Part shown: positions 1 through 4,239 of the stretch, one piece after another
Layout of the letters: each line of letters begins with the position of its first letter
Numbering within the stretch: position 1 is the stretch's first letter
Assembly (NCBI GenBank): GCA_902478765.1
Contig: CABSMN010000015.1
Location: 1 to 11,024 of the forward strand
DNA: 11,024 nt
Source: an uncultured Collinsella sp.
Lineage (GTDB): Bacteria > Actinomycetota > Coriobacteriia > Coriobacteriales > Coriobacteriaceae
Direction: 5' to 3'
The notes under the pieces: generated by a model
Told to the model about the DNA's origin: nothing
The model's database searches: none
What the model saw: only the letters and a program-made list of their open reading frames with translations
Program-made: the position numbers and the translations under genes

Positions 1-47
1 GAGATGCAGCGTAGTCTCGTGGGCTCGGAGATGTGTATAAGAGACAG
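1..47 (+). other. Nextera/Tn5 sequencing adapter (not genomic)
   Basis: Bases 29-47 are exactly the Tn5 mosaic end AGATGTGTATAAGAGACAG, and bases 14-28 are GTCTCGTGGGCTCGG, the Nextera read-2 arm. Bases 1-5 (GAGAT) match the end of the P7 oligo, so bases 6-13 (GCAGCGTA) sit in the i7 index position. Read in reverse complement this is TACGCTGC, which I recall as Nextera XT index N721. The genome therefore starts at base 48. Anything predicted across 1-47 is artefact. Confidence 0.98.
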
Positions 48-466
48 GCATCGCATAGGGCAGGATACATTTCGTGCGCATAATCGGGGGTGGCTCCCAG
101 ACGGTCCACCAGCGCCCCGAGCGTCTCCCCTTCGATGTATTCCATAACCACGTTGAGCTCGTCGCCCACACGACGACAATCGACGATTCTGGGCAGGTGC
201 TCAAAACGCCTGCCTGTCCGCTGGGCGGCAAACAGACGCTCGTATGCCCCGCCGATTTGAGCCGAAGCATCGATGCGCTTACGGACAAAGGGGCCGAGCG
301 AACCACCGCCGGTCCCTTCAAAGTACACGAGCTCGGTTGTTTCAACGGACGAGCGCTTAAGTACACGCTCCACGCGATAGCTGTCGTTGCGATCGAGCGA
401 CGCCAGGTGCTCGGCAAGCGCTGCGGTCAGCTCGTCATCGGAATATGTTGGGGTCTGAGTATCCAT
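48..466 (-). CDS. Ser/Thr protein kinase, N-terminal lobe only (3' end lost at the contig edge)
   Basis: An open frame runs from an ATG at 466 to the adapter junction, giving 139 codons with no stop. It begins MDTQTPTYSDDELTAALAEH. Residues 30-65 resemble the first strands of a protein-kinase fold: YRVERVLKRSS, then VYFEG, then GPFVRKRID, where K63 is the candidate ATP-binding lysine. VVMEYIEGETL at about 106-116 matches the hinge of eukaryotic-like bacterial Ser/Thr kinases. A canonical glycine loop is not obvious. The catalytic loop, DFG and any C-terminal domains lie beyond the contig end, so activity cannot be judged. The start is uncertain: GGAGG lies only 2 nt before the 466 ATG, and in-frame ATGs at 475 and 478 have no clear ribosome-binding site. 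The gene sits 98 bp downstream of the HTH gene on the same strand, and a 5-bp hairpin (547-551 with 560-564) lies right after the HTH stop. Co-transcription is likely. Confidence 0.7.
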
Positions 467-564
467 AGCCTCCATCATAGCGCAGGGCGCAGACACCCCA
501 TGGCATCCGCGCCCCGTTCGTTTGCATCGTTGTTCGGCAGCTCCGCCGGCTCAGATATCAGCCG

Positions 565-987
565 CTAACTCACCGTCTCCTCGCCAAAGCGATACAGCTC
601 CTCGTTGACCTTTTGGAGGCTGCACCCGCGATCGATGCAAAAGATGATAATCGCATCACGGCGATCCTTGCAGTTGAGGACGCTTACCCCGGCAGCCGTC
701 AGTGCACGGTTGGCCTCTTTGAGCGTCAGCGCCATCGCAAAGGCAATCTGCAGCACCTTATTGCGACTCGGGTGACGCGCACCGGTAAAGATCTGATAGC
801 CAAAGGTCTCATTGAGATCGGCCATACGAACCACGCGCGAGCGCTCCAAGCCCTTTTCCTGCAGCAGCTGCTTCAGGTAGTCCGAAAGCGACGGGGCGGC
901 AAAGTCGTGCTCCCTGATATAGCCATCGATGTTCGGCGCATCGAGAAGCTCATTGAGCAACTCCTCGGTCAGCTTTTTATCGGGCAT
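565..987 (-). CDS. small helix-turn-helix regulator-like protein paired with a kinase gene
   Basis: This encodes a 140-aa soluble protein. The N-terminal ~30 residues are acidic and helical (LTEELLNELLDAPNIDGYI). Residues ~33-95 look like an XRE-type five-helix HTH: LSDYLKQLLQEKGLERSRVV, then DLNETFGYQIFTGARHPSRN, then KVLQIAFAMALTLKEANRAL. The remaining ~40 residues (DRRDAIIIFCIDRGCSLQKV and NEELYRFGEE) form a family-specific tail. I recognise this protein type from gut Actinobacteria and Clostridia, where it often accompanies a Ser/Thr kinase gene, but I know of no assigned function. The start is well supported: GGGGGAGGTGAAG lies just upstream of the ATG. It is 32 nt downstream of the FxLYD gene and 98 bp upstream of the truncated kinase gene, so the three probably form one transcript. 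It could bind DNA, or it could be a kinase partner or substrate; the sequence does not decide. Confidence 0.8.
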   Translation of the reverse strand: MPDKKLTEELLNELLDAPNIDGYIREHDFAAPSLSDYLKQLLQEKGLERSRVVRMADLNETFGYQIFTGARHPSRNKVLQIAFAMALTLKEANRALTAAGVSVLNCKDRRDAIIIFCIDRGCSLQKVNEELYRFGEETVS

Positions 988-1019
988 ACGACTTCACCTC
1001 CCCCGGTGCATGCAACATG

Positions 1020-1463
1020 CTAGAAACCGCTTACGTCCGAACGCTCCCAGCTAGCAACCTGGTCGGGAGACACCGTACCCAGCGCCTCGAACTTCCAGGA
1101 GCCGCCCGCCTTCAGATGATTGGTGTTTGCAAGAGCCGTTCCAACCTGGTTGCCATCGGCATCATACAGAACATACTCGATCTGAATGTAGCTCTTTTCC
1201 TTGTCCGTGTTATTGGTAAGCGTGCCCGTGATCTTATAGGCAAACTGACTGGAGGTGTCTTCAGCCTCGTCAGCAATGGTATACGGTTCTTGCGGTTCTT
1301 TTTGCTCCTCAGCCTGCTGTGTCGCCTCGGCAGGTTTTGCCGAATCGCTCGCAGACGAATCGGTTGAATTGCCACCCATAGAGCCCACGGCACCGACGAT
1401 AATCAGCACCACGATGACGCCTAGGACAATCTTGCCGATCGGCTTCTTTCCCTCTTTTGCCAT
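1020..1463 (-). CDS. membrane-anchored FxLYD-domain protein
   Basis: This encodes a 147-aa protein. After a short basic start (MAKEGKKPIGK), residues ~11-30 form one hydrophobic segment (IVLGVIVVLIIVGAVGSMGG). There is no lipobox cysteine, so it is read as an uncleaved signal anchor. A Ser/Asp/Glu/Gln-rich linker (~31-62) follows. The extracytoplasmic domain has the FxLYD signature: YIQIEYVLYDADGNQVGTAL, then NHLKAGGSWKFEA. FxLYD domains are small beta-sandwiches on Gram-positive surface proteins, with no general enzymatic role known. The SD GGAAGGA is 6 nt ahead of the ATG but lies inside a 14-bp hairpin (1469-1522), which suggests translation control. The downstream HTH gene starts 32 nt after its stop, consistent with an operon. 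Confidence 0.85.
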   Translation of the reverse strand: MAKEGKKPIGKIVLGVIVVLIIVGAVGSMGGNSTDSSASDSAKPAEATQQAEEQKEPQEPYTIADEAEDTSSQFAYKITGTLTNNTDKEKSYIQIEYVLYDADGNQVGTALANTNHLKAGGSWKFEALGTVSPDQVASWERSDVSGF

Positions 1464-1468
1464 TATTC

Positions 1469-1522
1469 ATCCTTCCTACGATCCGGCTACCGTGCCGGCA
1501 CACAGCACATCGTAGAAAGGAT
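1469..1522 (-). promoter_or_regulatory. hairpin masking the ribosome-binding site of the FxLYD gene
   Basis: ATCCTTCCTACGAT (1469-1482) and ATCGTAGAAAGGAT (1509-1522) are inverted repeats that match at 13 of 14 positions. In the minus-strand RNA the odd position is a U-G wobble, so all 14 can pair around a 26-nt loop. The loop contains the palindrome GTGCCGGCAC (1492-1501). The whole SD GGAAGGA (plus 1470-1476) of the gene starting at 1463 is inside the stem. No recognised riboswitch aptamer is visible. A thermosensor, a protein-binding leader or a translational-coupling device are all possible. Confidence 0.6.
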
Positions 1523-1536
1523 TGAACTTGAATTCA

Positions 1537-1551
1537 TTAGCTGAGAGCTAA
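1537..1551. repeat. perfect palindrome TTAGCT-GAG-AGCTAA
   Basis: Six-base arms around a 3-base spacer, 15 bp upstream of the SD hairpin of the FxLYD gene. It could be an operator or a small hairpin in the leader. I found no convincing -35/-10 pair next to it. Confidence 0.4.
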
Positions 1552-1579
1552 GGTTGCGGTAAACGGCCAATGCAGCTAT

Positions 1580-1620
1580 CCAGACGCCGAGCAAACGCAC
1601 TTTGCGTGACCGTCTGCTGG
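1580..1620. repeat. nested inverted repeat between the small membrane protein gene and the FxLYD gene
   Basis: The outer arms CAGACG (1581-1586) and CGTCTG (1611-1616) extend further with a bulged C. The inner arms are GCAAA (1591-1595) and TTTGC (1601-1605). There is no U-tract, so it is not a standard intrinsic terminator. It lies 8 nt past the stop of the membrane protein gene (1628) and may be an mRNA-end or processing structure. Confidence 0.4.
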
Positions 1621-1627
1621 CAGCGCA

Positions 1628-1951
1628 TCAACCCACCGTGACGGATTCCCCAGTAAAGGTGCTCACAAGCAACAGGATAAAGAAGGCCAAATAGCTGATG
1701 CTCAGCAGGTAGGCGATGACCAAAAAGACAATCCATCCTACATTGGTCTTACCGTCGGCGCGGCGCTGTTCACGACTGCGATAAAGCCAAATCGTCACGC
1801 CGATGGCAGTGATAAACAGTACGAGTGCCGCCGCAGCCAGCCCAGCAAGTGCAAACATCACGCCTATACTCACAGCAATAACCGGGAGCAGCAGCAAGCC
1901 GCACCCGCAACCGCCCGGACTATATACAGCAGACTGTCGGCGTCGCCTCAT
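1628..1951 (-). CDS. small integral membrane protein, function unknown
   Basis: This encodes a 107-aa protein. It starts with a basic patch (MRRRRQ), then SPGGCGCG, then a long hydrophobic stretch at ~18-59 (LLLLPVIAVSIGVMFALAGL, then AAALVLFITAIGVTIWLY) that could be one or two membrane passes. A basic loop follows (RSREQRRADGK), then a second hydrophobic region at ~71-98. The topology suggests 2-3 TM helices with positive loops inside. I do not recognise a family. The ATG at 1951 is preferred because GGGGG lies about 6 nt upstream. A GTG at 1957 would add two residues. The start is 25 nt after the higA stop, so the gene is probably read through from the higBA promoter. Whether it is functionally linked to the toxin-antitoxin pair is unknown. 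Confidence 0.65.
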   Translation of the reverse strand: MRRRRQSAVYSPGGCGCGLLLLPVIAVSIGVMFALAGLAAAALVLFITAIGVTIWLYRSREQRRADGKTNVGWIVFLVIAYLLSISYLAFFILLLVSTFTGESVTVG

Positions 1952-1976
1952 CGCCACCCCCCATCATCTTTGAGCA

Positions 1977-2318
1977 CTACAGTGCGATGGCCTGCTGAAC
2001 AGGAACGATCTTATCGAGTTCCGGTTCAATCCGCCTTTTCTCGGCCTCAAGGTCAAACGCCACCTGAGCGCGCAGCCAATAACCATCCGTCAGGCCAAAA
2101 TAACGGCAAAGACGGAGGTCGGTGTCGGCCGTCACGCGACGTTTTCCCAAGACAATCTGCCCGATACGCTGAGCCGGAATCCCGGTCTCTTTCGCAAGGC
2201 GATATTGAGAAATGCCCATGGGAACAAGAAACTCCTCTTTGAGAAGCTCACCAGGAGTCACCGGCGACAACAAATCGGCCGAAGTCTCATCACTTGTGAT
2301 AATCGACGATTTCGACAT
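1977..2318 (-). CDS. higA: HigA-family antitoxin (HTH)
   Basis: This encodes a 113-aa protein. Residues ~19-32 (PVTPGELLKEEFLVPMGIS) are the usual HigA lead-in. The XRE-type HTH follows: QYRLAKETGIPAQRIGQIV and GKRRVTADTDLRLCRYFGLT. The ending DGYWLRAQVAFDLEAEKRRI is typical of the HigA/VapI antidote family. HigA binds and neutralises HigB and represses the operon by binding operators through the HTH. The ATG at 2318 follows AGGAG by about 10 nt. The coding region overlaps the end of higB by 29 bp, so translation of the two is coupled. Toxin first and antitoxin second is the normal higBA order. The N-terminal ~18 residues are extra compared with short HigA proteins. Confidence 0.9.
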   Translation of the reverse strand: MSKSSIITSDETSADLLSPVTPGELLKEEFLVPMGISQYRLAKETGIPAQRIGQIVLGKRRVTADTDLRLCRYFGLTDGYWLRAQVAFDLEAEKRRIEPELDKIVPVQQAIAL

Positions 2319-2571
2319 TCCAAGCCATCTCCTGTCTCCACTCAAAGCAGACCCGATAGCGCTCGTTAACACGGATGCTATATTGACCGGCACGATCGCC
2401 CTTCAAAGCTTCCAGGCGGTTGCCCGGTGGAACGCGAAGATCATCAAGCGAAGCACAAACCTGCAGTTGGCGAATCTTCCTCAACGCAACACGCTCAAAG
2501 GGCACGAACCTCCTGACCCGCACACCCATGGCAAAGCGTTCGGTATCCTCATCTTTATACGATGCAATCAT
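2290..2571 (-). CDS. higB: HigB-family toxin (RelE-like mRNA interferase)
   Basis: This encodes a 93-aa protein, the usual HigB length. The C-terminal half carries the family signature: NRLEALKGDRAGQYSIRVNE, then RYRVCFEW, then VEIVDYHK. In this family the conserved basic residues and the terminal histidine support ribosome-dependent mRNA cleavage; here R67, R71, R73 and H92 are in place. Nothing suggests inactivation. The ATG at 2571 is preceded by AAGG about 8 nt upstream. It overlaps higA and is the first gene after a promoter with a perfect TATAAT. Confidence 0.9.
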   Translation of the reverse strand: MIASYKDEDTERFAMGVRVRRFVPFERVALRKIRQLQVCASLDDLRVPPGNRLEALKGDRAGQYSIRVNERYRVCFEWRQEMAWNVEIVDYHK

Positions 2572-2579
2572 AGTATCGC

Positions 2580-2640
2580 CTTACGTTAGTAACGTCAAAC
2601 GTTTCTATAGACTTACATCTCTATTATATCGTACGTTTGT
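2580..2640 (-). promoter_or_regulatory. higBA promoter and probable HigA operators
   Basis: The region is AT-rich compared with its surroundings. On the minus strand a perfect TATAAT lies at plus 2623-2628. No good -35 is seen 16-18 bp upstream. Between this box and the higB start are ACGTTA-G-TAACGT (2583-2595, a perfect 6-bp inverted repeat) and AAACGTTT (2597-2604). CGTACG (2630-2635) lies just upstream of the -10. The shared ACGT core and the position suggest autoregulatory HigA sites. Confidence 0.6.
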
Positions 2641-2673
2641 TCGTATTTTCTAGAACAAATAGTCCTTCACGCC

Positions 2674-3861
2674 TTAGTCAAGCAAAAGCAATCGTTTGTA
2701 GACATCGAGGCCTTTGAGTAGGATTTCCTCGTCGAAGAGCATGGTATCGGTATGCAGAGCGCTCGTGGCATAGGCGGGGCAGTCATCCGAATCGCTCGGG
2801 TTTTCTTGTCCCTCTGGCACGCCCGCGCCCAGCAAGAAGAACACGCCCGGCAGATGGCGCTGATAGAAAGCAAAGTCCTCGGCAATCAACAAAGGCTCGT
2901 CCACAAGTTGCAGCTCGGACAAGGCAGGCGCAATGTGGGCGAACAGCTCGGGGTCGTTATCGACTGGCGGATAGCCCTCGGCAAAATCGAGGTCATATGT
3001 ACAGCCCGTTGCGGTGCACGCCTCGTCAAGCACGCGGCGCACGCCCTCGCGCGCGCGGTCGAACATGTCGTCCGTAAACACACGTAGGCTGCCGGCAACA
3101 TGGGCCTCCCCCGCCACCGCATTGCAGACGGTGCCTGCCTGCAGCAGGCCGAACTTGCCAATGCAGGGCTCATCGGCACCCAGCTCATCCATCAGTTCGC
3201 GCTCGGCAACCAAGAACTTGGCAGCCGCCAGCGCCGTATCGTGCGACTCCTCGACCGGAACGCCATAGGTCTTAGCGATATGGATGCTCGTCCCGTGAAT
3301 ATGAATGTGTGTCTCGCTTGAGCGCGCCAGCAGCGGACCGGAGCAGCTCGCCAACGTGCCGGCGGGCAGATCGGGCCACACGTGGAAGCCGAAGATGCGA
3401 TCCGCCCCGTAACGCTCGAACACGCCGCTCTCGCACACCGTCTTGGCACCACCGGTCGTTTCCTCGGCCGGCTGAAACACAAAGAGCACATTGCGCTTAA
3501 TGGCGCCCGGCCGCTCACGGATCGTACGGTCGACAAAGGTTGCCACCGCGAGAGCCATGGCCATGTGACCGTCGTGACCGCACGCATGCATCTTACCGGG
3601 ATGCGTCGAGGCAAAGGCCGCGCCCGATGCCTCCGCGATGGGCAGGGCGTCCATGTCGGCGCGAATCGCCGTGGCATGCGCGGCGCCCGTACCGGCATCG
3701 AAGAAAGCGCAGACACAGCTGGGACACGGATGGGTCACCTCGCAGGCGAGCGGAGCGAGCACGCCCTCGATATAGGCGATGGTTTGCGGAAGATCGAAGT
3801 CGAGCTCCGGAATGCGGTGCAAGTCGCGACGATAACGACGGAGTTCTTGGAGCTCGGTCAT
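2674..3861 (-). CDS. M20 family amidohydrolase, candidate N-acetyl-diaminopimelate deacetylase
   Basis: This encodes a 395-aa protein, normal for M20D metallo-amidohydrolases. The zinc-site motifs are all present: RADMDALPI (68-76), HACGHDGH (92-99), the QPAEE pair (E133/E134), H160 in GFHVW, EDFAFY (328-333) and LHTD (369-372). The middle lid/dimerisation segment contains GTSIHIAK, as in the hippurate hydrolase and N-acetyl-DAP deacetylase group. These enzymes remove acyl groups from amino acids. The neighbouring operon encodes DapH, which makes the acetylated DAP intermediate and needs a deacetylase later. This gene is divergent from that operon, so the role is plausible but not proven; a general N-acyl-amino-acid hydrolase is the alternative. 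ATG 3861 is chosen because AAAGGA lies ~8 nt upstream. An in-frame ATG at 3876 would overlap that SD. No signal peptide is seen, so it should be cytoplasmic. Confidence 0.88.
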   Translation of the reverse strand: MTELQELRRYRRDLHRIPELDFDLPQTIAYIEGVLAPLACEVTHPCPSCVCAFFDAGTGAAHATAIRADMDALPIAEASGAAFASTHPGKMHACGHDGHMAMALAVATFVDRTIRERPGAIKRNVLFVFQPAEETTGGAKTVCESGVFERYGADRIFGFHVWPDLPAGTLASCSGPLLARSSETHIHIHGTSIHIAKTYGVPVEESHDTALAAAKFLVAERELMDELGADEPCIGKFGLLQAGTVCNAVAGEAHVAGSLRVFTDDMFDRAREGVRRVLDEACTATGCTYDLDFAEGYPPVDNDPELFAHIAPALSELQLVDEPLLIAEDFAFYQRHLPGVFFLLGAGVPEGQENPSDSDDCPAYATSALHTDTMLFDEEILLKGLDVYKRLLLLD

Positions 3862-3971
3862 AGGGATTCCTTTCATGGGACGACTCGGTTGACACCTATT
3901 GTGACGCAGGATTGTGGCACCCTTGTTTCTAGCATGATGCTGCATTTTTTAAACGTTATATACGAATACTC

Positions 3972-4000
3972 TTGTTTGGTAAAGTGCAACGTGGTAGGGT
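3972..4000 (+). promoter_or_regulatory. probable promoter of the lysA-dapA-dapB-dapH operon
   Basis: TTGTTT (3972-3977) and TAGGGT (3995-4000) are separated by exactly 17 bp. This would start transcription near 4007, a few bases before the riboswitch P1 strand, where it is expected. The -10 is weak apart from the T, A and final T. The inverted repeat GGTAAAG (3978-3984) / CTTTACC (4001-4007) brackets the -10 and may be an operator. Confidence 0.45.
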
Positions 4001-4011
4001 CTTTACCACTT

Positions 4012-4168
4012 GATAGAGGCGCGGGCACGATGAGCCGCGGGCGAGTCGGCAGACTTTGACCCTGCGGGGAGGCGAAACCCGCCGAACTGGGCTTTTCGGG
4101 CACGAACAGCCTGGTGGGCCTGCGGGAAACACCCGCAGGACTGTCTGCAGCAATGCGGGAGCGCTATC
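4012..4168 (+). ncRNA. lysine riboswitch (L-box) aptamer
   Basis: The leader keeps the lysine-aptamer layout. GATAGAGGCGCG (from 4012) corresponds to the GATAGAGGTGCG start of the B. subtilis lysC leader. GGGGAGGCG then ends in GCCGAA, the conserved P2/P3 junction. A perfect P4-type hairpin CCTGCGGG-AAACA-CCCGCAGG (4119-4139) is followed by ACTGTC. The P5 hairpin is CTGCA-GCAA-TGCGG (4145-4158). The terminal GGGAGCGCTATC closes P1, with GATAG (4012-4016) pairing with CTATC (4164-4168). It lies directly ahead of lysA, the expected target. Lysine binding should stabilise P1 and lower expression. The match is by eye, without a covariance model. Confidence 0.88.
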
Positions 4169-4230
4169 CGGACATTGGGTCCTTGCTATGCGGATTCGAT
4201 GCGCAGATGGCGCCGTCTGGATAGCGAGGT
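4162..4230 (+). promoter_or_regulatory. translational expression platform of the lysine riboswitch
   Basis: Two mutually exclusive pairings are visible. In the first, CGCTATCCGGAC (4162-4173, containing the 3' P1 strand) pairs with GTCTGGATAGCG (4215-4226): 12 bp with one G-U. In the second, CCTTGCTAT (4181-4189) pairs with ATAGCGAGG (4221-4229): 9 bp with one U-G, covering the SD GAGGT (4226-4230), which is 9 nt before the ATG. With lysine bound, P1 takes 4164-4168 and the anti-SD helix can form (off). Without lysine, the first helix frees the SD (on). There is no U-tract, so translational control is inferred. Confidence 0.65.
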
Positions 4231-4239
4231 TTACGGGAC

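Noticed and set aside
74..568. Plus-strand frame of 164 codons at the left end
   Set aside because: Antisense to the kinase N-lobe, whose minus-strand translation has kinase hinge and lysine motifs. No SD for the plus frame.
3889..3894. Perfect TTGACA upstream of lysA
   Set aside because: No acceptable -10 occurs 16-18 bp downstream (TTGTGG/TGTGGC). The TTGTTT-17-TAGGGT pair fits the riboswitch 5' end better.
3382..4059. Plus-strand frame of 225 codons opposite the M20 gene and reaching the riboswitch
   Set aside because: Overlaps a convincing metallo-amidohydrolase on the other strand and a structured RNA; no family resemblance.
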